Assembly (NCBI RefSeq): GCF_003721515.1
Contig: NZ_RJJD01000002.1
Coordinates: forward strand, 310,001-374,000
DNA from: Rufibacter latericius
GTDB lineage: Bacteria; Bacteroidota; Bacteroidia; Cytophagales; Hymenobacteraceae
Direction: 5' to 3'
DNA length: 64,000 nt
Within the stretch, counting starts at the first letter, position 1. Each line of letters starts with the position of its first letter. Made by a program: the position numbers and the translations under genes. This document shows, one piece after another, positions 53,801-61,201 of the stretch. The notes beneath the pieces are model-generated. The model was given only the letters and a program-made list of their open reading frames with translations, was not told where the DNA came from and ran no database searches.

Positions 53801-54422
53801 TTTCAATCCCGTATTTCTCCAAAACCAGCTTATCCAGAACAAAGAAGCCTGAGCCAAGCAGCAGAAAGATGCAATCTGAAACGGTTTTCGCATCTTCCTC
53901 GGTGGCAAACTTGTCAAACCCTTGGCCCAACCGCTTGAAATACCCGATGAGAATGTCTTTGACAAACTTAACGGAGCCTCCTTCCGCCGCCGTTTGCCGC
54001 CCCAGAACACTGATCAATTGAATGACGCTGTGGAACGTAGGTTTCCGTCTTCTTATGTAATCAATGACCAGGATATTGGTGAACGTATCCAAGGCTTCTG
54101 AACCGGCAAACTCGGGGTCGTCTTCTGAAGCGGCCGCAGCCCTGAAAAAGCCTTCCAGGCTCAGCATCAGGTGGGTCAGGTTGGCCATGGCATCTGCTAA
54201 TTGGATGGCATCTACCTCTTTTTCTTCCTTCGCGATGTACCTGTCCAGGCTTTCGGTGGAAGTTGCTTCGGGGCTTTGGCCGGTGTCCTGCAACCCGAGG
54301 CTATTCAGGAATTCGGTGCGGGAGGCTGGGTCCTCCAACAACTTGATTCCGGGGGAGAGAATATCTTTTACGGTCCCGAGGATGGATTGGAAAAGGTCTT
54401 TGTCTTGCGTCTCTTCAGCCAT
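50886..54422 (-). CDS. DUF6603-like 1178-aa protein
   Basis: The first 200 residues are soluble and helical. From about residue 300 the protein is a long series of beta-strand repeats with Gly/Phe/Leu-rich turns (FGTYGLGFKITPDDFVLYF, LGFGFTLLGVGGLLGLNRTV, FNLYGLLAFDAIFIFDPFSFS, ITIGFDATWG). This pattern, with VEPLRLGLRTNAIKSVLFPED and IKIELGLMLEIPDPKI, matches what I know of the DUF6603 family. It resembles a large lipid-binding or bridge-like beta assembly, but no function is established. There is no signal peptide. It lies 11 bp after the PhoD-like gene. Confidence 0.7.
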   Translation of the reverse strand: MAEETQDKDLFQSILGTVKDILSPGIKLLEDPASRTEFLNSLGLQDTGQSPEATSTESLDRYIAKEEKEVDAIQLADAMANLTHLMLSLEGFFRAAAASEDDPEFAGSEALDTFTNILVIDYIRRRKPTFHSVIQLISVLGRQTAAEGGSVKFVKDILIGYFKRLGQGFDKFATEEDAKTVSDCIFLLLGSGFFVLDKLVLEKYGIENVQIESWYGFEGVKTSTTPVADNITDRTLSYSITIIPAEKAETTLYNTLTWVPGDHGGLSLVVNQSGDLDYNLPVSEGKSVTFDAAGEGIFRIGNLPDKGLGGNNKIGVEFKHERSKPSMWSLFNQPAVKIGFGTYGLGFKITPDDFVLYFKSEMPFFFGRGGLTGFPFDKLPEKIEEKIPLSFGYSLKRNFFFGDSSAGTPAKTGTTTSALSREGADGGGAASSGEGEDGLVAGLAKMILNAIDLRLPLHKNLGNVMGLEVLNVKTGVQGSFDKMVLETSLDFWLKFGPVLTLAVSRLGINLEMEKRADNGGLAGYDLFPSIKMPNGVGVKVNAEVIKGGGFLYIDEPRGEYFGSLELQFKEIFTLKAVGLINTIMPDGSKGFSMMVIITAEFSPLQLGFGFTLLGVGGLLGLNRTVQVEPLRLGLRTNAIKSVLFPEDVIGNVPRIISDLKQIFPIREGQFLIGLMAKIGWGTPALIKIELGLMLEIPDPKILILGVISTKLPTEEAALLKLQVNFLGVVDFQNQFIYFEAQLFDSMLVGFPLTGSMAFAVAWGNQSVFAISVGGFHPDFRDYPNVPTLPSAFRDMARIGLSLLSGNNPRLTIECYFAITTNSLQFGAKLELLAYGPMGFNLYGLLAFDAIFIFDPFSFSIALEATLAIRKNSTILQGIHFKGVLSGATPWHVEGEVTYGLLFFDITIGFDATWGDSPTEIGKSTEDLLGKVKSELKDIRNWRAELPETQHQAVSHRSFEEEENPPLVLYPYGELRFSQRAIPLNYKIEQYGSLLPLKEDQFTISKILIDQEEQAKDTEKEMFAPGHFTKLSESEKLSRKSFEMLDSGFKLKDSGKLLTAIPHLNPVVMDYELNYTQDDDRALFAIGDLAFKHMVRQSAAAKSDLGWLKTKTRPLNSPAKVEVNPVGFAIADTSTLTDMAGGYRASTLAEAKEYVSSLVKGNPALADKIQVVESFELAL

Positions 54423-54433
54423 GGCCGTAGAAA

Positions 54434-57040
54434 TTATACCAGTTGAGGTCTCTTGGTCTCGTCTCCAATGGCTTTTAAAGAAACCATGTGCTTGATGTGC
54501 GCCCCGACTTTTCTTTCTGCCGGCTCCCGGTGTCCTTTTTTGAATAGGAATTCATGGTTGACTTTCCAGCTATCGCCGTCTGCCTCAAAGGTGATTTTAC
54601 TCACGTTAGATGGCCAGACAAGCCTTCTGGAAACCCCGCTGGTGAAGGTATCCAGGTGCCGCTGCACAATTTTCTGGTATCCGGTTTTAAGTGACTCCTG
54701 GTTTGTTGCGTCTATGTCGGTTTTGATATGTTCGTCAGGCCTTTCCCTTTCGTCGGCTAAAAACCGTAGCCTCCAACGGTAGTCGGGCTCTACATTGACA
54801 TTCGCGCCGGGCTGCCAACCCGCCGTAGGGATTACCGCTCTATCCTGCCTTAATCGATTCCTGTTCCGGATGCTTACGTTCCCGGTGACGGATAAAACTT
54901 TGCTTTTCCAGCCTAGTTTTTCCAAATCTGCCCCAATTCCGGTAAAGATTTTCTGGATGATGGCGGATTTGAAAAAAGCCAGATTTTCCATCCAGATGTT
55001 TTTGGTAGCGCTGGAGGTTAGCTGCAGAATTCTGCTGGAGGGGGTAGCGTCTGTTCCTTTCCAGTAATCCAACACCGCGGTGGAGCCAAAATGAACGTCA
55101 CCTGACAACAAAATGACCTTTTTATAGGTGTTCAACCGCTCAATCAGGCGCTCAAAAGCGGGCACATTGAACGCCCAGGATTCCAAATCAAATTCAATTT
55201 CTCCGGCAACGATCCCCACCTCAGGACCCGAAGTATCTTTTATACCCACCACTGCGGCCGCGGCCGGTTGGATGAGTTCCTCAAAACTGGCCAACCCCAG
55301 CACCGGAACCGGAGAAACCACCATCACAAAAGGAGCCTCGGGATCAGGCAGGGTCTCAGGCAACTGGAGTTTGAGCTCGTCTTCGGGAATTAAGCCAGGG
55401 GGTGCGTTCAAGGAGGCGTATTCCCGGCTTGTTCTGGTGTTGAGGACATAGGTTTGAACCGGACCCGTAGGGAAGTTATAGTGCCACTTCACTTTGGAGG
55501 CTTCACTTCCCATTCCTAAAAGAACTTCCATGGGTTCAATGACCTCACTCCTTAGGGTTTGCAGCCCTGTTTGTTTGGCTACCCGGTCGCAGTATTCCGT
55601 TGCAAGTCTAAGGAACTTTGTTCTCTCGCTTAGCGCGGAGGCATCTTCCCCCGTTTCTTCAATGGCTTTGTATTCAGCGGGTACATTTCCCCAGTCCTGG
55701 AAGACGGCGTAAGCCATTAAGCCGTTTCTGATGATATCTCGCCCCAAGGGTTTAGAGTACACCTGGTTTTTCCAGCGCTGGGTTAGGTTCCAGTCATCGG
55801 TTATTTCATGGTCATCGAAGATCATGTAGCAGGGTACATTGGCCATTACCCGGCTTACCTGAGGTAACGCTTTCGCAAAGTTGGCCACCTCCCTGAGTTC
55901 ACGTTCCAGTCGGTTTCTGATTCTGGTTAGCCAGGAATTGAATTTTTCTTCAGGGGCACTTCCTTGAAGGATTTCGGTTAGCTCCTTATTGTAGACGTAT
56001 TTTTTTGCCTCTCCCATCAAGTTGTCTCCATCCTTCATCAAAAAGAGAAGGTTCGGGTCATCCGCCACCCCGGATCCTTCCAGGAGGTCTTTGGCTACAC
56101 TGCCGATTTTCTCTTTGGTAGGTTCTTTAATGATTTCGGCAATTCTTCGGTAAAAATCCTCGTTCCAGGACCTTAAACTCCAGGAGTTCAGATATACTCC
56201 GGCGAACTCCTCAAAACTCATGAGATGGCATCCGGCCGCCCCGCTGGTGAAACCGGCATAGGTATTGAGCAAATGCTGCCGAAGGAACGGTGGGAAAGTG
56301 ACATGTTCTACCGGAAGTTCTTCTGTTTCACTGGTGTTATCTTCCCTTATAGCAATGGTTTCTTCCCCTACCCTTGACATTCCTCCCTGGGTTCCGGCGT
56401 ACCGCAACAAGATTCCCGCTACGTCATCGGCATAGATCTGGTCACCGGTCAGGAGAAGTTGCTGGGGTCTGTTTTTAATTTTGGGAGTGGTTTCCTTGTT
56501 GTATTCCTCCAGAATGGAATCCAGGTAAGCCAGGGCATCGTCGCCTTGCCCATGCATTTTCCGGCAAGACGCCTGAGCGATGAAAAGCTCCTCGGGTTTA
56601 TCTGAGGGAATGGCGAACGAAGGAAGTACGTTGGTTTTGTAGCCTAATGCTTTATTAGGCAATTTAGGAGACTCGGCATCTTCCAGCAGCCCTTCGGTGC
56701 GTAAATCTCCCTTCTCAGAAGCCTCCTGCATGTTCTCGATCAGGAGGTTATAGCTGTAGGTTTTTCCGGCTTGCAGAGGAATGGTACCAATCTCTGCAGT
56801 GACGAGGGCTACCCAGAGATTCTTCCCGAACTGAACGGTAAGAGCTGCATTTTTGACGGTTTCAATAAGGGTTGCACTGGTGGTGGACCCAGTCTCCCCG
56901 GCGGCTTCAACCTCTACATGATCTCCGTCATATAAATTGAGCGTACAATGGAAATTACTGGAACAGGCCAGCCAAACCGAAACAGATTTTTTTTCGGTTC
57001 TCCGTAGAATAGGACCGGCAATGATTCTCGGAACTGACAT
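54434..57040 (-). CDS. PhoD-like metallophosphatase heading the large operon
   Basis: The 868-residue protein has an N-terminal beta-sandwich (about 1-130) as in PhoD enzymes and a calcineurin-like metallophosphoesterase domain with motifs QASCRKMHGQGDDAL (about 150), LLTGDQIYADD (about 200), FDDHEITDDWN (about 411) and LLSGDVHFGSTAVLDYW (about 648). These are the metal ligands of the PhoD family of phosphodiesterases/phosphomonoesterases. It lacks the Tat or Sec signal peptide of classical PhoD and is larger, with an extended C-terminal part, so it is probably cytosolic. It is the first gene of the block, downstream of a 600-bp gap. Confidence 0.85.
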   Translation of the reverse strand: MSVPRIIAGPILRRTEKKSVSVWLACSSNFHCTLNLYDGDHVEVEAAGETGSTTSATLIETVKNAALTVQFGKNLWVALVTAEIGTIPLQAGKTYSYNLLIENMQEASEKGDLRTEGLLEDAESPKLPNKALGYKTNVLPSFAIPSDKPEELFIAQASCRKMHGQGDDALAYLDSILEEYNKETTPKIKNRPQQLLLTGDQIYADDVAGILLRYAGTQGGMSRVGEETIAIREDNTSETEELPVEHVTFPPFLRQHLLNTYAGFTSGAAGCHLMSFEEFAGVYLNSWSLRSWNEDFYRRIAEIIKEPTKEKIGSVAKDLLEGSGVADDPNLLFLMKDGDNLMGEAKKYVYNKELTEILQGSAPEEKFNSWLTRIRNRLERELREVANFAKALPQVSRVMANVPCYMIFDDHEITDDWNLTQRWKNQVYSKPLGRDIIRNGLMAYAVFQDWGNVPAEYKAIEETGEDASALSERTKFLRLATEYCDRVAKQTGLQTLRSEVIEPMEVLLGMGSEASKVKWHYNFPTGPVQTYVLNTRTSREYASLNAPPGLIPEDELKLQLPETLPDPEAPFVMVVSPVPVLGLASFEELIQPAAAAVVGIKDTSGPEVGIVAGEIEFDLESWAFNVPAFERLIERLNTYKKVILLSGDVHFGSTAVLDYWKGTDATPSSRILQLTSSATKNIWMENLAFFKSAIIQKIFTGIGADLEKLGWKSKVLSVTGNVSIRNRNRLRQDRAVIPTAGWQPGANVNVEPDYRWRLRFLADERERPDEHIKTDIDATNQESLKTGYQKIVQRHLDTFTSGVSRRLVWPSNVSKITFEADGDSWKVNHEFLFKKGHREPAERKVGAHIKHMVSLKAIGDETKRPQLV

Positions 57041-57520
57041 AGAAACTTTTTAGGGGTTGCGGGTGGATGAAGTACAGAAGACTGGTTTCTACCTTTCGCG
57101 AGGCGTTTTTGGATCAAAACACCTGTACCGTTTCAGCCGAATCGCATCGAAAACCTACTGTTTCACCTGTAGCAATTCCCCGAGGTTTCTAAGTCGGTTT
57201 TCAGTTACCGACCTTTATTATTAGATGTGAAGAGTGAAGTAAGTAAAATGTTGGGTATTAAGCAATACTTAATAAGTATTAAAACCTGAAAACCTTATAA
57301 AATACTTAGGTATTATATCGCATATCCATTCCCTTAGAAGCAAACCCAAATCTTCAAATGCCAAAAACACCTTCTACATCCAGGTAATCTCTGATTCTTT
57401 TGGATTTTTGAAGACTACTATGTTAAATAGATAACCAGATCAGCCCAGAACTGGAAGAATTCATAAACCTGAATGAAACTTTGAAAGCATTTCGCTGGAA
57501 AGTTCTTCTCGTGGTTTGCA

Positions 57521-57548
57521 GGTGTTTTCATCAAAACAGCCACAAAAC
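57521..57548. repeat. dispersed intergenic palindrome, copy 11
   Basis: GGTGTTTTCATCAAAACAGC continuing CACAAAAC, within the divergent region upstream of the nucleoid-associated-protein gene. Confidence 0.5.
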
Positions 57549-57608
57549 ACCTAAAGGCAAGATTGACCGGTATTTTTCAAAAGGCCGTGACACATGGTAG
57601 AGTTTGCG

Positions 57609-57616
57609 TAATTTTG
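57609..57616 (+). promoter_or_regulatory. -7 box for the nucleoid-associated-protein gene
   Basis: TAATTTTG is an exact TAnnTTTG match. Transcription would start near 57623, leaving a 35-nt leader to the ATG at 57658 and excluding the upstream TTG at 57604. No clear -33 element is seen. Confidence 0.45.
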
Positions 57617-57657
57617 AGGCTTCGTTTTGTCACAGACTTACCCTAGCGCATATTTAC

Positions 57658-58698
57658 ATGAAATTTGACACCGCCTCGCTTACACGACTTTCCATTCACC
57701 ATGTGGGCAACAAAGGATTGGAACAGAAAGTAACCTTGTCAGAGAATGAGTTCGATTTTGGCGATGGCCTCACCCAAAAATTAGAGAAGTTCTTCCTGGG
57801 GAAATTCGTGCAGGCGCACGAGCGGTTCAAATTCAGCCACCCGTCTTCGTTGCAGTTTAATGAAGTCTACAGCTACGCCGAGAACATCTTCGCCGACAAA
57901 GAGGCTTTCCATGAGAACACCCGCAACATTGCGCGCCATCTTTTTGAGAACACCACTCACCCGAAAATAAAACCCGGCGAGCTGTACGTGTGCCATTTCA
58001 TCAACTGTGAGATTGAGGAACGCGTGGTGGAAGCCGTTGGCATCTTCAAAACCGAGGTCAAAAGCGGGTATTTTGATGTGACCCGCAAAAACCGCGACTT
58101 CTCCATGACCTACCTGGAGGGCATTGACAGCAACAAGTTTGACAAGGGTTGCCTCATCTTCAACACCAAACCCGAGGAAGGATTTCTGGTGGCCATTATG
58201 GACAACCAGAACCGCGGCGAGGAAGCCAAATACTGGAGTGAAAATTTCCTGGGCCTCACTCAGATCAACAACGAGTTCCATCAGACCAATCACCTGCTCA
58301 ACCTCACCAAAGAATTCATCTCTGAGCGAATGTCTGAGGAGTTTGAGGTAGAGAAAACCGACCAGATTGTGCTCTTGAACCGATCGGTGGAATACTTCAA
58401 CAAACATGAGACCTTTGACAAGGAGGAGTTCGTCACCGAGGTATTCGGGCAACCCGATCTTATTGAGTCCTTCAACAACTATGACACCGAATATCGCCAG
58501 AATTATGACATTGAACTGGAAGACAGCTTTGACATCTCACCACAGGCCGTGAAGAAGCAGGCGCGGGTATTCAAGAGCGTGCTCAAGCTGGACAAGAACT
58601 TTCACGTATACATCCACGGAAACAAAGACATGATTGAAAAAGGCGTAGACGAAGATGGCCGCAAATACTACAAACTTTATTTTGAGGACGAGGAGTAA
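57658..58698 (+). CDS. nucleoid-associated protein (NdpA-like)
   Basis: The 346-residue protein MKFDTASLTRLSIHHVGNKG... matches the 37-kDa nucleoid-associated protein (NdpA/YejK) family, cytosolic DNA-associated proteins of unclear function. Supporting segments are CHFINCEIEERVVEAVGIFKTE, GCLIFNTKPEEGFLVAIMDNQN, AKYWSENFLGLTQINNEFHQT and the acidic C-terminus ending YKLYFEDEE. The upstream TTG frame (57604) overlaps the predicted promoter, so the ATG at 57658 is chosen. It is separated by a palindrome copy from the next gene. Confidence 0.88.
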   Translation: MKFDTASLTRLSIHHVGNKGLEQKVTLSENEFDFGDGLTQKLEKFFLGKFVQAHERFKFSHPSSLQFNEVYSYAENIFADKEAFHENTRNIARHLFENTTHPKIKPGELYVCHFINCEIEERVVEAVGIFKTEVKSGYFDVTRKNRDFSMTYLEGIDSNKFDKGCLIFNTKPEEGFLVAIMDNQNRGEEAKYWSENFLGLTQINNEFHQTNHLLNLTKEFISERMSEEFEVEKTDQIVLLNRSVEYFNKHETFDKEEFVTEVFGQPDLIESFNNYDTEYRQNYDIELEDSFDISPQAVKKQARVFKSVLKLDKNFHVYIHGNKDMIEKGVDEDGRKYYKLYFEDEE

Positions 58699-58706
58699 TC
58701 GGGTTT

Positions 58707-58737
58707 AAGGCTTCTTTTCAGAAAACAGGCCAAAAAC
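58707..58737. repeat. dispersed intergenic palindrome, copy 12
   Basis: AAGGCTTCTTTTCAGAAAAC continuing AGGCCAAAAAC, 8 bp after the stop of the nucleoid-associated-protein gene. It is one of the clearest copies. Confidence 0.65.
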
Positions 58738-58862
58738 AATGAAACTCCTCACTCCTGCTTGGCAGAAGCATTCAGGAACACCTTGTTACCGCCTCTACTT
58801 AACCCAAATTCAAAGCTTCCACGTTATTCCGTTTACTGTCTCTTTTTGGTTAATCTTACCCT

Positions 58863-59795
58863 ATGCAACTGTTTATTTATTCAGACCTGGATTCACAGGG
58901 TCAACGTTATTTAGAAGAAAATCTACCTCAAGGCGTAATTCCCTATTTCAGTAACGGCTCCTCAGAAGAGGAAAATAAAGGGGCTTTTACCCAAACCGAA
59001 GTTATTTTCGGGAACCCTCCCTCCTCTTGGTTTTCTCTGGACAACTCCGCCTTAAAATTCTGGCAACTTGATTCAGCCGGTTTTGACCAATACCAACAAC
59101 TGCAGGTGAACGCGATTGTCTCCAACATGGGCGACTTCTTTGCCGAAGCCTGTGCCGAAACCATGGTAGCCGGAATCCTTGCTTTTTACCGCGGCTTACC
59201 GGAACTGATGCGTATTCAGCAAAAGAGTGAATGGAAAGGAAAGGCGGTACGGTTCACCCTGGAACGGCTGGGACAAAAATCAGCGATTGTGTTAGGGGCC
59301 GGTACCATCGGCAAAGCGGTAAAGAGGATGCTTGAAGGCTTCGGAACGGAAGTGAAAATGATGGCCCGGACAAACCCAGCCGCCCATATCCACTCCAGTG
59401 AAGAACTGTTTCAGCTTTTGCCCCTAACAGACCTGGTCATCAATACCCTTCCCGGCAACCTAGATAGATATGTATCGGCGGAATTCCTGGAACAGATGAA
59501 AAAAGGCAGCCTGTACGCAAACGTGGGTCGCGGTAACACCACCGATGAAGAAGCCTTGATAGCTGCCCTGAAATCGGGGCATTTGGCGGGAGCGGTTTTG
59601 GATGTCACCCAGGTTGAACCGTTGCCTAAAGAAAGCCCGCTTTGGGGTTTGGAGAACGTCATCCTCACCCAGCACACCGGCGGCGGACAAGCCCAGGAAA
59701 CGCAAGGTAAAATTGACCGGTTCCTCTCCAATCTACAACATTACATATCCGGGCAGCAAGTAGCAGATCAGATTACACTAGGTCAGGGGTATTAG
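58863..59795 (+). CDS. D-2-hydroxyacid dehydrogenase family protein
   Basis: The 310-residue cytosolic protein has the NAD(P)-binding loop IVLGAGTIGKAVKRM (about residues 140-155) and the family catalytic residues: Arg in ANVGRGNTTDEEAL, Glu in DVTQVEPLPKESPLW and His in ILTQHTGGG. It therefore reduces a 2-keto acid or the reverse; the substrate is unknown. The substrate-binding half (FGNPPSSWFSLDNSALKFWQLDSAG) is typical of the GhrA/PhgDH-like group. The start at 58863 (MQLFIYSDLDSQG) is the only ATG that fits the family N-terminus. Confidence 0.88.
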   Translation: MQLFIYSDLDSQGQRYLEENLPQGVIPYFSNGSSEEENKGAFTQTEVIFGNPPSSWFSLDNSALKFWQLDSAGFDQYQQLQVNAIVSNMGDFFAEACAETMVAGILAFYRGLPELMRIQQKSEWKGKAVRFTLERLGQKSAIVLGAGTIGKAVKRMLEGFGTEVKMMARTNPAAHIHSSEELFQLLPLTDLVINTLPGNLDRYVSAEFLEQMKKGSLYANVGRGNTTDEEALIAALKSGHLAGAVLDVTQVEPLPKESPLWGLENVILTQHTGGGQAQETQGKIDRFLSNLQHYISGQQVADQITLGQGY

Positions 59796-59819
59796 TCACC
59801 TAAAGACAGACCCTTGGTT

Positions 59820-59850
59820 AAGCTGCTTTTCAGAAAACAAGCCCTAAAAC
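59820..59850. repeat. dispersed intergenic palindrome, copy 13
   Basis: AAGCTGCTTTTCAGAAAACA continuing AGCCCTAAAAC, shortly after the dehydrogenase stop. It is a clear copy. Confidence 0.65.
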
Positions 59851-59937
59851 ACATCCTGATTGTTTCGTAGTTGAAGTAGAAGTAAGCGTGGGTAAATGTT
59901 TCGTTCACCAAGATACCTACTTTCACAAAGCTTAACT

Positions 59938-59977
59938 TAAACAAAAGCGCCAGATTCTAATCAAAGAACCTGGCGCT
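59938..59977 (-). terminator. terminator for the holin-like gene
   Basis: AGCGCCAGATTCT (59946-59958) pairs with AGAACCTGGCGCT (59965-59977) with one mismatch. Read on the minus strand the hairpin is followed by TTTTGTTTAAG, giving the U tract downstream of the gene ending at 60002. Confidence 0.75.
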
Positions 59978-60001
59978 CTCAAGTTTATAAAAGAACAGCT
60001 T

Positions 60002-60406
60002 TTAGCTCAATAACGGTTTTGGTGCCGCAGAAACTAAGGAAGATTGCTGGTACTCTGCGCTGTCATATTCCTCGTCGTTGCTTTCCAGAAGCGTACTGGC
60101 TACGGCCAGGGCAATGGCAATCACCAACGCTGGCCAGAACCCCCTTACCTCAAAGTTTTTAAGCAGTTTGTCTACCAGTTTGATGATGATGGCGGTCACC
60201 ACCAGTCGTACCACAAACTGCAGAAAGAACAAGGTTACCAGGTTTAAAGGGAATCTGAGAAGCAACCCGATGGTGGCATTCAGGATTCCTACCAAAAAGG
60301 CTACCCACAGGGCCGTCCAGAAACTCTTAATATGTACCTGGGGCATCAGGTAAGACAACAGCATCAGAACCCCGGCACTCACGAGAAGGTTGATTAAAAA
60401 ATCCAT
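60002..60406 (-). CDS. phage holin 4-like membrane protein (YvlD type)
   Basis: The 134-residue protein has four predicted membrane helices (FLINLLVSAGVLMLLSYL, FWTALWVAFLVGILNATIG, LVTLFFLQFVVRLVVTAII, FWPALVIAIALAVASTLL) and a short acidic/Ser-rich cytoplasmic tail. The pattern VxSFWTALWVAFLVGILNATIG matches the Phage_holin_4_2/YvlD family, which despite its name is a widespread chromosomal membrane protein family of unknown function. No phage genes are nearby, so a lytic role is unlikely. Confidence 0.85.
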   Translation of the reverse strand: MDFLINLLVSAGVLMLLSYLMPQVHIKSFWTALWVAFLVGILNATIGLLLRFPLNLVTLFFLQFVVRLVVTAIIIKLVDKLLKNFEVRGFWPALVIAIALAVASTLLESNDEEYDSAEYQQSSLVSAAPKPLLS

Positions 60407-60499
60407 TCGTTTTTCATAGTTAGGTAGAACAGTACATTTGAATTTCCAGAACCATTGGGATTCTGGTTTTGCAGATATACTGTGAAAATTGGATTTAGG

Positions 60500-61201
60500 T
60501 TAAAGCGCGCGCGAAAATGTCTGGATCAGGTCTGTTTTGAGTTGTTGCCACTCATCAGTACCTTTTATCGGAAACCGCTGATTTACTTCTAGTTCTAACC
60601 CCGCGTATTGTTCGTTTGTATAGTTTTTTCTGACTTGGGTGATGAAACCGTCGGCGGTGCCTTTGTAAGGATAATTGTACCTAATCTTGAGGTCCGGGGA
60701 AACCATTTGCATCTGTTGGCGCCATCGGGCGGCTAAAAGTTGCTCCCGTTCCCGTTTGGGGTCATACAACAGCCCCACGTCGGCTTTGCGCACTTTCCCG
60801 TTAAGCTCGGGGGTGAAACTGTGTACCGAAACATGTACTACCGTAAAATCATGTTGCACCCAATCGGCAATCTGAGCTTCGGCTTTCTGGCGGTAAGGGT
60901 AATAGTGTTCGGCCAGCACCTTCTCTGCCTGGGTGGTAGTGAGGGGCTGCATAAATTCCGAGAAGAGCTTTGGATGGTGCAGCGACCTGTTTAATTCCAC
61001 TACCAGGCGGCTGGTGGTACTGTAGATAGAAAAGTCTGCGATGGAAGAGAATTGCTGGTAAAGGTCTAGGGCGCCAATGTCATAACCCCGATGCGTGTTC
61101 AGTACTTGTTTGGCATTCTTGAAGGCTGTAGAATAACCTGCAGGGACTTTATTCCCGCCGTGCTCACACGTCACGATCACCTTCAACCTTTCGTCCTTCA
61201 C
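60500..61201 (-). CDS. N-formylglutamate amidohydrolase family protein
   Basis: The 233-residue cytosolic protein has the family motifs VTCEHGGNKVPAGY (N-terminal metal-site Glu/His), HRGYDIGALDL (about residues 37-47) and VHVSVHSFTPELNG (about 120-134). Family members hydrolyse N-formylglutamate or related amides. Its ATG overlaps the stop of the preceding carboxylate-amine ligase gene by 4 bp, so the two are translationally coupled. In this setting it more likely acts on the product of the ligases than in histidine degradation; that is inference. Confidence 0.88.
   Translation of the reverse strand: MKDERLKVIVTCEHGGNKVPAGYSTAFKNAKQVLNTHRGYDIGALDLYQQFSSIADFSIYSTTSRLVVELNRSLHHPKLFSEFMQPLTTTQAEKVLAEHYYPYRQKAEAQIADWVQHDFTVVHVSVHSFTPELNGKVRKADVGLLYDPKREREQLLAARWRQQMQMVSPDLKIRYNYPYKGTADGFITQVRKNYTNEQYAGLELEVNQRFPIKGTDEWQQLKTDLIQTFSRAL

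Larger units (their letters stand above)
57041..57657. other. long divergent intergenic region
   Basis: About 615 bp between the large minus-strand operon and the nucleoid-associated-protein gene. It should carry both promoters. It holds a clear palindrome copy at 57521-57548, a weaker one at 57102-57130 (GGCGTTTTTGGATCAAAACA), an AATACTT-AAT-AAGTATT inverted repeat near 57261-57279, and the -7 box at 57609. No gene is seen. Confidence 0.45.

Noticed and set aside
42713..54422. Assignment of the giant proteins as contractile-tail or eCIS components
   Set aside because: No sheath, tube, baseplate or AAA+ ATPase motif could be recognised in the block.
57781..58452. 223-codon antisense frame inside the nucleoid-associated-protein gene
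   Set aside because: It is a shadow of a well-supported gene on the other strand; its composition (Val/Leu/His runs) is that of reverse-complement coding sequence.
60002..60406. Holin-like protein taken as a prophage marker
   Set aside because: The YvlD/Phage_holin_4_2 family is common on chromosomes and no other phage gene is nearby.
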